Below, one piece after another: positions 23,301 through 35,739 of a stretch of 64,000 nucleotides of DNA (positions are counted from its first letter, which is position 1; each line of letters begins with the position of its first letter). The notes below the pieces were generated by a model. The model did not search any database and was not told where the DNA came from. It saw only the letters and a program-made list of their open reading frames with translations. Source of the stretch: Rhizopus arrhizus (Eukaryota; Mucoromycota; Mucoromycetes; Mucorales; Rhizopodaceae); assembly GCA_024220505.1 (NCBI GenBank), contig JAKZZE010000016.1, positions 682,001 to 746,000 on the forward strand, written 5' to 3'. The position numbers and the translations under genes were made by a program.

Positions 23301-26300
23301 TAGTTAATTATAGCTCTAAACTTGTGATTGATGTTCATGAACATGTCAAAGAGTATGCCTTAATTAAACAGTCCGCTGAGGCCGGAGTTGGTACTCAAAA
23401 GTGGTCGCTTACTGCTGAAGGACGCATCAAGCTTGATAGTTACAATGAATACACGCTTGGAATTTCTCAATCCAGTACTTTGGTTGAAGATACTGAAATT
23501 GTCTTGATTCAGTATTCAGAATCAAAATCCAACCAAACTATCACATGGAAGTTCTCTGTTCCTGTATTCGCTAAAAAAGCAATCCAATCTGGCACTAGTA
23601 TGGCTTCAGCTGTTGAGAGCGTTGCAAGTTCTATCGAAAAAGGCTCCTTGATCGAAACTATTGAAGAAGTCAAGTTCAAGGTTGAGGAAGTTTTTGCAAA
23701 GAAGCCTAAGCGTGCTCCTAGCAAGGCTCCTGCTAATGCCCCCACTAAGCATGCTCCTGCCAATGATAAGGAAGAACACCACGATGCCCATGATATTCTT
23801 TCTAGTGTTGGTATCGTTGCTGGCGCTGTTGCTGCCGGAACTGCCGTTATTGGTGTAACGTCCAAGCTTATGGATAAGTTAAATGTCGACTGTGATGACG
23901 ATGTAAAGAAGGATGAGTCTGGTACTAAACTTGTTGCTTCACACAAAAAGAAAGACACCAAGTCTGCTGTCACTGACAAAAAGAAAGCTACCGAGACTGT
24001 TGTCGTGCGTCGCTCTCACCGTACAAGTGCCCAAATTATCCAGGAGTCCCAAGCTATTGTACGTGCTTGGAAAATTGTATTCAGTCAGCGCATCCATCGT
24101 TGTACCTCAAAGACTCAATTAATTGAAACGATTGAAGAATCTCAAGAAGAGCTCTTTAGACGTTTAGATGAGCATGTCCGTGTTTACACCTCAGTTGAAC
24201 ACATGATTTCTGGATCTGTACCTCAATGGCATGTATCTATTCAACAGGTCAAGGAGCTTTACCGTGCTCGCGTCTTTGAAAGCTTCCTCGATCGCTTGCA
24301 TCATGAAGAAATCAACTCTTCTACTGAGCTTGAATTTGATACAGTGTTAGCTTCTGCTACAGAAGAGGTTGAACGTCATTATGAATCTGTTATTGAAGAG
24401 CAAAAGAAAATCCAAACCGAGGTTTCTACTAATGTACAAGGTGTAACAGAAGCCTCTATTGAATCAAATGAAGTAGATGTTCATGAGCAGATCCTTCTCA
24501 CCGTTGACACGATCAAGGTCAAGGTCCGTTACTGGTTGGTTGGATTGTATGAAGCAATCTCTGTTGCCAAAAAGGACGGAAGATCTGAAGAGGAAATCAA
24601 TGCTATTGTTGAAAATTCTCGTAAGCAGCTCTCTACTGAATTGAGTGAGATCAAGACTACCACCTTGTCCTATGTTGAAAAGTCATCATCTACTGTCTTA
24701 TCTTCTAAGAAGAAGTCGATAGTGAACACTATTGATAGGGCCATATCTCAAACTGAGACTGTTGTCTCCAAGCAAGTTAATGTGATTAGTTCTGAGAAGC
24801 ACTACGAAGTCAATGAAGAGTATTGGCTTGAAGTTACCCGTACTTCTGATGAACGCTTGTCTTCTGAACTCAAGGTTTATCAAAATGCTATCACTCAGGA
24901 GATTTCTGAAGTCCAGAGCAGTAATGTAAACAAGTCTGATCAGGCAGAGATCTCTGTTGTATTGGATGAAAAATTGGTTGGTGTTGCCCAGGAGACTGTT
25001 ACTAACAAGATCATTGAAACCAAGACCAAGCTTGCTAGTTGGTTTACTGAGATCACTAAACAAATAGCTTGGATCTCTGAATCATCGACCTCAGATGAAT
25101 CATTGAAACAGGATACTCTTGCAATCGTTAACGCTGCTCAGATTGAACTTGCTACTCGTATTGAAGAAACCAAGTTGGTCTTGCGTACTTATTATGCTCA
25201 TTTGACTTATCTCAGTTGGGCTGAGCGCCGTCGTATTGAATATTCCTTGGACAACATCAAGTCTTCCCTTGTTGCTAATATTTCTCACTTTAAGAATTCT
25301 ATTCAAAAGCAAAACGTCACAAAGGAGGAAATCATTCGTTATTCCAACTATTCTTTCGGTGCCACAGTCTCCCGTACTGTGGTACTGGATATTGAAACCA
25401 TTGTATCCAAAGTAACCAAGGTCAAAGAAACCAAGAAGGTTGTCAATACTACGAATGAAAAGTATGCCGAGGTTAAAAAGGTCACTGATACCATTGATAA
25501 GAAGGCCGTCGAGTCTACTAAGGTTAACACTGAAGTCTCCAAAGTTGAAGAAACTCAGAAAGTTAAGACTGATCAAAAGACTCAAGTTAATGACAAGGTA
25601 GAGGCCGAGGTTGAAAAGACCAAGGTTACTGATACTGAAAGCAAGCTGTCTACAGGGGGCAAGCCATCCACTTCTGCTGACAAAAAATCTGCACTCACTG
25701 CTATCGGAGCTGCTGCTGCTGCTATGGCTAGTGCCGCTATCTTCCATCACCATGAAGGTAAAGAGACACAACAAAAGAAGGATAAAAAACAATCTGAAGT
25801 GTCAACAACTGTTGTTGAGAAACCTACTGTTACTCAAACGAACATCGTTGTCGGAAAGAACACCGAGACCCTTCATGCTCATGATCAGAAAAAGACGTCC
25901 ACCACAAGCAAGCAGGAAAAGTCTGAGGCTTTGGTCGTGGTTTATGATCAAGTACAAGTCACAGTTCAAGATTGGCTTACTAACTTGAACAAGCGTGTAA
26001 TTGAATGTGTCCAAAGAAAGTCAGACAATGTTCAAGAAGAGATTGATACTATTGTCTATGAATCTCAGCAAGAACTTGTAGTTGCTATCGAAAAAGCTAA
26101 ACGTACTACCACGTCTGTCATTGGTACCTCTCAAACCTCTTTCCATGATGCGCTTGCTTGGGTCAGAAGTACCGTTTGGACTCAAACTGCTGAAATTAAG
26201 CGCGTTGCTCAAGAGGTTGCTACTTCATCAGAGACTAATGTTGCTGTCTTGGAAGAAAGGCTTACTTCTATCAAGGAAACTACATTATCCAGGGTTACCC

Positions 26301-29300
26301 AAACTGTTGAAGAATCAAAGAAATCTGCTACAGCTATCCATGTAGTTGATCATAAATCTTCTGCAACTATTGCTGCTGGTAAGAAGTTTGAAGGCGTTGA
26401 CTACTCAAAGACTAGCCACGGTGAATATGTTGAAAAGACTAAGGTATCTGTGGGTATTCTCATCGAAGAAACTCGCTCCACTGTTCAACGTACCTTGAAT
26501 CAACTTGCTGTCTCTATCTCTGAACGTCGTAAACAAGGAGGTGACAATGTCCAATCTGATATTGAAGCCATCATCGAAAAGTCACGATCAGATATTACAG
26601 ATTACATTCAACGTTCCAAGACTGAGTTTGAGAAGCGCATTACCCATACCTCTCAAGTAAATGAATCATCAAACAAGGTTCAAGTGGAGTTAGTTAATGA
26701 AACCAACAAGAAAGTCCAAACTACCTTGGAACAGATTCAAGAAAGCGTCTTGGTTCAAGTATCTAGAGTTGAAGAAGTTACGACCACAGTTACTTCAACT
26801 AAAGTTACTGATGTTGAATATACCGAAAAATTGACTTCTACTTGCCATGAAGCCTATGAAAAAGTCAATGCTGCCTTGTCTGTATCTGAAACCATTATTG
26901 GACATCATGTGGAGGTAGTTGCTGAATCAGCCACTACTACTGTTGAACATACTGCCACCCAAGATGATAGTAAGGCAAAGAAGGTATCCTTAGGTGTCGA
27001 ATATGGCTTAGTAGTTGTTTCTGAAGCCACCAAGTCTGTTTCCAATCAATTATCTCAATTAATTGAGCGTGTTCATCACAGCGTTACAAATAGCAAGGAG
27101 ACGGTTGAAAAGGACGTAAAGACCATCATCACTGAATCGGATACGGAGATCGACCGATTATTCGATCAAGCTAAGTCAAAGATTGAGTACGAGCTGTCCA
27201 TGGTTTCTTCTCACGAAAAGGTAGAGGAAGAGCACTTCCTTGCTGTCATTGAAGAGTTACGTACCTCAGCCAAGAAGCGTGTCACTCAAATCCACGAGGT
27301 TGCTGTCACAAAGAAAGAGAAAAGCAAGACTGTATCTGAAAGACTCTTGCAGATTGCTGAAGAATCTCGCCATGAAGTTTCTTCCCATTTTGATTCTCTC
27401 AAGAAAACAGTTGTTGAAAGCACTGAAAAAGTCAAGGATTCTGTTCATCAAGGCGTTTCTGTAACTCGTCCTTCATCTGGTACAAATACACAGGTTGAAG
27501 AAAAGGAAGAGGACAATGAATCAAAGATTGATCTTGCCAAGAAAGTGCTTGCTGGTTCAGCAGCAGTAGCAGCTGGTGCAGCTATCGCTGTTGAGGTTGC
27601 CAAGAAGGTCGCTGCTCACAAAGAAAAGGTAGAACAAGAAGAGAAGACAAAGCAAGAAACTGTTGCTGTAGTTGAGGATGTCAAGGTTCAATTCAACAAG
27701 TGGATCTCTACTCTAACTGAAACTGTGGTTAATCAGACCAAGCAATCTCAAGTTTCGCAAGAAGAGATTACTAAGACCATTGAAAAATCCAAGGCTGAAT
27801 TCCTTGAGGTTATTCAAAAGGCCAAGACTAGCACAGTTATTACCGAAAAGCACCAACAAGAGGTCCTTTCCTGGGTTGAACAAACCGCTGTCTCTCAAGC
27901 AACTCGTATTCAAGAGATTGCTGTCAGCTCCTCTACTTCCACTGAAGTCGATGTTGAATCAAGGCTGGAAGTTCTCAAGATTTCAACAACTCAAGAAATC
28001 GGAAAGGCTTTGGAAAAGGTAAAGGAAATCAAGTCAACTACTACCAAATTTGTTGGCTCTACTGTCGATCAACTTCGCCAGAAAGAATCAGCCTTATTGG
28101 ATGTTAAGAGTGAGCTTTCTATTGTCATTCAAGATGTCAGGACCTCTGTTGTTACTTTCTTCAAGAACTTTACAAGCTCAGTCGTCACTCGGGTAGAAAA
28201 GGGTGGTGATAATGTTGCAAAGGATGTCTCTGTTTTAGTTGCTGATACCAGAAAGGAAGTATCTGCCTACATCGAAAACGTTAAGAACACTGCTACCAAG
28301 AAGCTGTCTGCCTTGGAAAACAAGCCTTCTGGATCCACAGTCTCCGTTGCAGCCCTTTCTGGCATTGCTACTGCTGAGCTCATTGCTGTCCTTAAATCAA
28401 CAGAAGAAACGCTCGTCCAAAAGATCAACCACGTTCATTCTGCCGTTTGGCGCATCGAGAAGGATCAAGATACTACTGAAATCATCCAGTCTGTCACTAC
28501 AATTGAGAAGGAAACTACGATAGAGATCAGTGAGAAGATTGAACAGTCTCATTATGGCTTCGTTACTGGTATCAGTGAACACCATCAAGCCGGTCATATC
28601 TCCACCTCAGAAACAGACCGTCATGATGTCAAAGAAGTCGAAAAGACCAAAAAGGTTGATACCCAAACTGTAGTCACCGTTGATTATATCAAGACTACTG
28701 TACACAGTTGGCTTGAAGAACTTATGGTCGAAACCTCAGAGATCGCTAAGCGTGAACATGATGTAACTAAAGTTACAAACCAAATCAACTCTGTCGTCAA
28801 TGATTACAAAGAGTTTATCACTGCTGAACTTGATGTTATCTCAAAGAAGGCTCATGGGTCAAAGAATGACTCTGCTACCGTCCAGGAACTTGTCAACATC
28901 ATTGAATGGACTCGTGGTATGGTCTTACAAAGCACTGCTCAGATCCAACAAATTGGTGTCAACTCTGCCGCATCTTTCAATTCAACTGGTGGTATCGACC
29001 AAATGCGCTCTTTGATTAGCGCAACTGAAACCCAAATCCAGGTTGCTCTTGAGCGCTGCAATAAAACCGTCAAGATTGATGTTGAGCTTAAGACCAGTCA
29101 TTATGAAAAGCATGTAGCAGTAAGTTTATACATTATACTAAAGAACTTTAAGAGCTCAATTTATATATAGAGAAAGGAGTACAGAAAACAAGAACGCGTA
29201 AAGTTTGACAATGAAAAGAAGGTCAAATCTGAAGAAGAACAAAAGAAAAAGAAGATTGAAGAAGCCAAGAAGATTAAGAAGGCTGAAAGAGCTGAACTTG

Positions 29301-32300
29301 TAAAGAAGGCAAAGGAAGCTGAGAAGGCCAAGAAAGTTGAAGAAGGTCATCAATCTGATACAGATTCCTCATCCGACTCCGAGTCTGATTCCGAGACCTC
29401 TGACAGTGATAACTCTGACTCCGAAGATACCAAGATAAAGTCAAAGAGAGACAACAAAAAGATTCTTGCTGGCTCATCTGCCTTGAGCGTCTCAGTTATT
29501 GTTCGTGAATGGTATGAAAAACTCATTGTCGATGTTTCTTCCCGTGCCAAGCAAGGTGGTTCTCATGTTGATTCTGATATTGAAACAATCGTCAACAAAG
29601 CTACGCGAACCGTGACCGAAAAACTTCAACTCCTTGGTGAGAATGCTCACAAGAGTCTTGTTGATGTCTCTACTGTTCAACAATACCGCAACTCTATTGA
29701 ATGGGCCAAGAACTTGGTTATTCAAAGTAGCTACCAAATCAAGGCGATTGGTGTCAATTCTGCTATCTCTGCGACATCCAAGACAGGTGGAATCGAGCAA
29801 ATGCGTCCTATTGCTATCTCCATTCAAGAGCAGATTGATGTTGAGATTCGTCGTTACAAGTTAATCACTGAAAAACAACAATCTACTGTCTCTAAGGTTG
29901 TCAAGAAAGTCGAGTCCAAGCCTGTGAGCTCCATTGAGCACAAGAAGAACACCCAAAAGGTCTCTACTATCAAGTCATCCATTGTTGCTCGCAAAGAGTA
30001 CCGTGAAAAGCTTCAAAAGCATGTTACTGAATCCGTTTCTGAATCCAAGACGGTGATCCTTGCCTGGTTCGCTCAGGTTGTTCAAGACGTTTCCATTCGT
30101 GTTCACCAAGGTGGAAATAATGTGGATAAGGACATTGCAGTCATTATCAAGCAATCCAAAGCTCAACTGGACGAGACACTCAAGCGTACTCAAACAAAGT
30201 TTGTCTCTTCTATTGACGTTTACGAGGAAGACGAGACTTTCACTACGATTGAATCCGAATTCCAAAAGAGCCTCAAGGTTGTTCAAAGCACTGTTGAAAA
30301 GAAAGTAACTCAAGTATTGGACATCACGATCAAGTGCAAGTCTGAGTCGGAGATTACTGAAAAGCTCTCTGATGTCTTAGAGTCTTCTAAGGTTGAAGTT
30401 ACAGAAACTTTGGATACTACCTGTAAGCAAGCCAAGACTATTATTGAAGAAGAGACGGTCCAATCTGAGTCTACTGTAACAATCATTGATACTGTTGATT
30501 ACGTCAAGTCTGTTGTTGTCTCTTGGGAGACTAAGCTCTCTGAACAGATCCATTCAATTACTATCGATAAAACCATCGAAAACAAGGAAGAAAGAATCAA
30601 TGCTCTCGTTGAAGAAGCTAAGTCTGATATTGAGCGTGTGACTCAGGAGGCCAAGGCCAAGGTCACTGAAAGTTGCCAATCAGCCAAGAAGATTAGCAAG
30701 TCCAAGGAAAAGAGCATTTTGACCACCCTTGATTATGTTCACGAGACATTCACCAGTGATGTCAAGAAGGTTCATCAAGTCAGTGTTGAAGCCGTCAAGA
30801 AATCCGAGACGAATATTAAGGATTCTGTTTCTTCCATCTTGCAATCCTCTCGTAACAAGATTGATACTTTCCTTACCCGTACCGCTGTTGTCGTCACAGG
30901 TGCTGCTACTGCCGCTATGGCTATCCATGCTATCAACAAGAAGCAACATGAGGAAGAAAAGTCTGAGAAGAAGAAGAGTAAGTCTCAAGATGACTGGTCT
31001 CTTAACGCTCAAGAAAATGTCAAGGCCATCTCTCAATGGTTTGAGCTCTTCACTACACGTGTCTCAGACTCTGTTCGTAAGCAAGAAGGTGATGTCGTTC
31101 AGCATATTACCTCTGTCTCTGAACATGCTCAGCAAGAGGTCTCTGAAATCATTACTGCTGCTCGTAATGACTTTATCAAGCGATTGTCTCATGAGAACAT
31201 GGATCAAGAAGCTTATGATTACGCAGTCAAGCATTATGAAGAAAGCCTTGAGTCTGCTCGTGTGTCCATCTTGACTGAGGTGACAGAAGTAAAGAAGATT
31301 GCTATTGAGGCCCACAAGGCTGGAAAGACCGAGGTCCTCGATGTTGAGCTTAGTAAGAAGGTCATCGAATCTACTGAACGTATCAAGGTCGCTATGGGCT
31401 CTTCTGTCTCAATCACACACAAAACTCAGTCAGGAAAGAAACTTTCTTCTGCTGATTCAGGTGCTGTATTGCAAATTGAGGTGAAGGATGATCAGGAAAT
31501 TGTTGGTGAACAAGGTGTAGAATTTGAACGAAAGGAAGAATCAGTCGATGTAGTCCGTAAAGACAAGGGTAAAGTACTTTTTATTTGAATTGTAAAATTC
31601 TAATGTCTTTTTAATAGTCCAAAAAGAAAAACATGGTTCTAGCCTTGAAAATGTTGTTGCTGGGTCATTGGCTATTGGTGCTGCCGCTGCTGGTGCTGCC
31701 GTCTTGGTTCATGAAAAGAACAAAAAGGATCAAAAAGAATCTCAAAAGCAAAGCTCAGTCCTCAAATATGACACGGGCATTGCCACTATTGAGAGTGTTC
31801 AGGTCACGATCTCAGAATGGTTCAAGACTTTAGTCCAAAAGGTCTCTCACGCCTCCAAGTCTGGAGCCTCGTCTGAACAGATCACGGTGATTGTTCAAGA
31901 GTCACGTACTGAACTCACTCAAATTGTTGAACATGCCAAGGTTTCCGGTGCTGCTCACTGTTCATCCGCTGCTGATGAACAGCAATTTGTAAGCAAGATT
32001 GAATGGGCCACATCTGTTGCTCTCGCTCAAGCTACTCAGATTCAACAAATTGGTATCAATGCCGCTTTGAGCAAGTCTGATCTTACCAGTCAAATGGAAT
32101 CTTTGGCTACTGCCTCCTATCATCAAATCGAAGTAACCTTGGAACAATTAAAAACCACAGTCAACTTTCATCAAAAGATGAACAAGATCACCGGCAAGGT
32201 TGCAAAAACGACCCGAGACGTCATCAAACCCGTCTCTGAAAAGGCAACGACCGCAGTTGACAAGACCAAGGTCGCTTACGGTGTCATTCAAGAAACTCGT

Positions 32301-35139
32301 GTGGCTACCGCAGCTCTCTTCGTTTCCTTATCCGAAAGGATTGTCGGTCGTATTCGTCAAGGTGGTGTGAATGTTCAAGAGGACATTGCAAAGATTCTTG
32401 AATCGAGTGAAGATGAAGTCGTCAAGGTGTTTGAGAATGCAAAACGTACGTCAGCTGAGGTGGATGAAAAGACACGCACTGAGATTGAAACCGCCCTCGC
32501 TACGGTTCACAAGACGGTTGAAGAACAAATAACAGAAGTCAAGACGGTCACAGTTGAGGTTGTCAACTCAACCTCAACCGATTCAAAGGTTGCGGTTGAA
32601 AAGGTGTTGGAGATCAGCAAGAGCTCAAAGGAGAAGGTGGATGGTGTATTTTCTTCTGTGTCCGAGACAATCACTGCCAGTCGTAAGTTTTTCTCACTGA
32701 ACAATATTTTGTATATTAACTTCCTTTCTACCAGTCGTTGTTGTAAGTCAAACTGCTCAGAACGCTACAAAGACTGTTCAATCATGGTTCTCTGACCTTA
32801 GTGAAAAGATCAATAATCTCTTGGAAGCCGAAGATTGTTCAGATGAAGAAAAGCAAGAGAAAATCAATACAGTGGTCTCTGAAGCAGAGGTCGAGATGAA
32901 GACCAAGATTACCAAGTTGCAAGAGGAGTCTGTTGAAAAGAAGTCGACGTCTACTAGTGAGGTTTCTACTGATCATCACCTTGACGTATTCTTTGGTAAC
33001 ATCAAGGCCAGTGTCGAAAAACAATTGGATGATGTCAAGAAAGTCGTTCAGGACAAAAACCAAATTAACACAGTCAGTGAAAAGCTCAAGAGCAGTGAAA
33101 GCCGCTTGAAGCAAGAGATCGACGGCCACTATGAAGCTGTCCAGCAAATTACCAAGGTTGATCACATCATTGGTACCAAACAGCAAGTAGCTACCGAAGT
33201 AGAAAACGATCGTCATAGTATCTACAAGGGAACAATCGAAAAGGTTGCTGTAGGTACCGCTGCTGTTGCCGCCGCCGCCGCTGCCGCCATCGGTTTCCAC
33301 AAGAAGAATCAAAAGGCCGAATCGACCTCGGTTGAAGTCGTCAAGGAATCCTCTATTCGCACTGTCCAAGTTCAAGTAGATACCTGGTTGAGCAGCTTGA
33401 CTCAAAAGGTCGTTTCACGTACCAAGCAAGGCGGTGAAAGCGTCTCGGCTGATGTGGCCAAGATTGTTGAATCAGCTCAAAATGAACTTGAGGTCATTTT
33501 GAACGAAGCCAAGACTCAAAACAAGGATGAGACGCAAGTTGTCTCTGAAAACAGTCGTAGCTTCTCTCATACGCTCGAATGGATCAAGACCACGGCTATT
33601 GCCCAATCCACTCAAATCACCGAAATCGTAAGCCACAGTTCGTCCAGCTCCATTGACTTGACCACTCAAATCGAAAACCACGTGTCAGTCACCAAGCAGC
33701 AGATCAGCCATGCTTTGAAGGCTCACAAGGAAACCGAAACTACCGTGACTCAATCCAATGACAGTAAAAAGCAAAACATCGTTCAAGTAGTTACCGAGAC
33801 GCGTGAGCAAACCCAAAAGCGCATCAGCCTCGAGACAACTGTCATTGTTCAAGAACGCAAGACTGAGATCACCAATTGGCTTGTTCTTTTGCTGGAAAAC
33901 TTGACGACGATTATCCACAGCAACTCTGAGACTATCCGCCGTGATATCTTTGCAAGACTCGAGTTGGCCGAAAAGGAGCTGGATACCTACATTCAACAGA
34001 CCAAGGACCAATTCCTTTCAATCACCTCATCTTCTGCTACCAGCAAGGTCGATACAGAGACTCACACCTTGATCACCAAGTCTGTGAAGCAATCCCTTGA
34101 CTGTGTCGAGAGTATCAAGGCCACTGTTGTTCTTCAAATCGGTGTTGTGCGTGAAATCATTAACCGAATCGAGGTGGAGGACATTGACGTGATCACCGAA
34201 CGATTGCATGCTGTCATCCACCGTACGCAAGAACGAGTTCATCACACCTTTGACTCTGGTATTGAACTAGCCATCTCTTCTGCCTTTGAAGGCAAGGTCA
34301 TCACCTGGTCCGAGGTTGCCGCCATCCCTTCGTCCTTCAAGCAGGTTCGTACGATTGCCTATGATCTTGCTGGCACTGTCGTTGATTTCAAAAAGGGCTT
34401 GTACAAGGTCTGGAAACGCATCATCACACCCAAAAACGATGTGGTCCTGAGCACCTTGGACTTTAACACCTTTGTCAGTGATTGGTTTGGCGCCTTCTCT
34501 GAGATCAAGCGAGAAAACTATAGCAAGCAACATGTTGTCTCGGACGATGTCAGTCTCCATGAATCTCTTGTTCACATCTTACAACGCTACTATGTCAAGG
34601 ATCTCTTGACGCAAGGTGAAATTGAAGAACTCTGTGAGGCTTGGAGCAAAGTAGATGTTCATGAGGATGCCAGTGTAGGTATTCGTCGTATCAAGAACCA
34701 AACCTCTGCCAAGTATGCTACGATCGCCGTCTCAGATACTTTCTCCACCAGCACCATGATTGACTTGGCTCAAAACAACTGTCTCTGCTGGCATGCTCAA
34801 TTTTCTTACGACATGTTTACTGCAAGCAAGGGTGAAACGGCCAGTGAGGCTCTTGTCCAAGGCACGATCCGGTTGCTCAATTTGAAGCATGCTCATGAGC
34901 TCGCACTTGTCTCTGCCAATCCTGAAATCATCACTGCTGCCAAGAAGCACGGATGTCATGCTGTCTTGATTGAACGTGAAGGAATGAGCCATGTTGAAAA
35001 AGTCGAGTACGATGTCAAGGTAGACGGTTTGGATATCTTTGGTGAAAGTGTACAATCTTTCTTGGAGCATGAAAATATGGTTCAAGCCTGGAATGATAAA
35101 GAAGCACCTGCTGCACCTATTGTTTGGGCTCAAAAGTAA
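17399..35139 (+). CDS. gellin: Giant Gellin-family protein (ten beta-trefoil Gll domains)
   Basis: Nine exons: 17399-17600, 17651-18001, 18052-19020, 19076-19330, 19403-20239, 20307-29119, 29171-31568, 31618-32682, 32735-35139; 17,295 coding bases, 5,764 residues. Seven of eight introns are phase 1, one phase 0. Residues 1-1955 hold ten beta-trefoil repeats, each opening with a motif like FPEGYFFIK / WPxxxWFF and closing with a QRW..F..PVF block. Ten related trefoils in a huge cytosolic protein is the reported architecture of Gellin, the Mucoromycota protein that gels protoplasm at hyphal wounds when flow unfolds some Gll domains; others bind membranes. No signal peptide. An acidic Ser/Asp linker is near 1290-1325. 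Residues ~2000-5450 are helical repeats with Gly/Ala-rich segments, and ~5500-5764 is an HAD-like domain. Only the trefoil part rests on known family biology. Confidence 0.88.
17408..23570 (+). other. Array of ten Gll beta-trefoil domains (within Gellin)
   Basis: Approximate residue ranges: 4-145, 199-342, 360-505, 523-657, 700-833, 884-1022, 1078-1241, 1425-1575, 1635-1768 and 1811-1951. Each shows three trefoil lobes with a repeated (S)QLW / HQLW / QxWGL pattern, as in ricin-B-like folds. Domain 4 contains an insertion (NGGATESP), and domain 9 is degenerate (NQVFSITSKG replaces the usual W-containing lobe). Introns separate domain 1, domains 2-3, domains 4-5 and domains 6-10. Confidence 0.85.
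25900..34030 (+). repeat. Repeated ~65-residue helical modules (within Gellin)
   Basis: At least 14 modules share the pattern V..(T/V)...W(L/F)..L...V.......GG..V..DI..IV..S..EL...I..AK. Approximate starting residues: 2750, 2914, 3326, 3471, 3661, 3914, 4096, 4246, 4420, 4664, 4827, 4966, 5168 and 5332. Several are followed by a second type of module with EWA..V..Q.TQI..IG(V/I)N(S/A)A (for example near 3740, 3985, 4735 and 5240). The modules are predicted amphipathic helices, Ser/Thr/Glu/Lys-rich and almost free of Pro and Cys. Their function is unknown to me. Confidence 0.75.
34330..35136 (+). other. C-terminal HAD-like domain (within Gellin)
   Basis: Residues about 5496-5764. The segment IAYDLAGTVVDF resembles haloacid-dehalogenase motif I (hhhDxxGT), with the putative nucleophile Asp5507. 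The order of further blocks fits a type II haloacid-dehalogenase fold: a helical cap with EIEELCEAWSKVD, motif II-like TIAVSDTFSTS, a Lys in FTASKGETASEAL, and motif IV-like ALVSANPEIITAAKKHG. The acidic residue expected in motif IV (S-S-N-x-x-D) is not conserved, so catalysis is doubtful. Confidence 0.65.
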
Positions 35140-35739
35140 AAGGACTCTTCAACTAACTAAAATGAAATGATTGAAATTTCATTGTTTTTCCACACAAATA
35201 CAAATATTATATCTTTTTTTTTTTATGAATAAACAAGTGGAAGTTGTTATATTAATGCGTGCTGACTTTGGTAATCTAAAATTGGACATTTTTAAAAAAG
35301 TTCAAACATGTCAATGAATACTGTTTGGCTTGGAACTTTAATTAGATTTAAGAGGTAGCAGGTCACTGCTATGTATGAGAAAAAAAAAAAAAAAAAAAAA
35401 AAAAACTATTGAATAGCGAATGTGTCTAGAGATTGTGTACAAAAAAAAAGTATCTGCCAATTATAGCTGATTATTTATCTTTCTTGCATGTTAGCCTACT
35501 CTGTGTAAGGTATCGACCATCAGGTTCTCTTGTCTATTGATGAAAATTGAAAGCAACTCAATACATTTCTTAATAACAAACTTTCAGGTATGGAACGCCA
35601 AAAGAAAACAAAAAAAAGGACGATTCAATTTCATGAATCCATTAGGATATAACACACAGATATTAAAGTTAGGCATGGAAAGATCACTTTACAAACAAGT
35701 TTAAATTAAATGGTACCAATTAAAAATAAGGTGTGTTGT
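35140..35739. other. Convergent spacer after Gellin
   Basis: A 0.6-kb AT-rich spacer between convergent genes, with a 26-nt poly-A run (35380-35405). It should hold the 3' UTRs and polyadenylation sites of Gellin (+) and the bZIP gene (-). No gene seen. Confidence 0.6.

Noticed and set aside
20327..34575. Many open frames on the minus strand and in other frames across the Gellin gene
   Set aside because: They are shadows of a long, repetitive, codon-biased coding region and show no domains.
17399..35139. Reading the trefoil repeats as a secreted ricin-type lectin
   Set aside because: No signal peptide, almost no disulfide-type cysteines, ten copies in a giant cytosolic protein; Gellin fits better. 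It is not a toxin.
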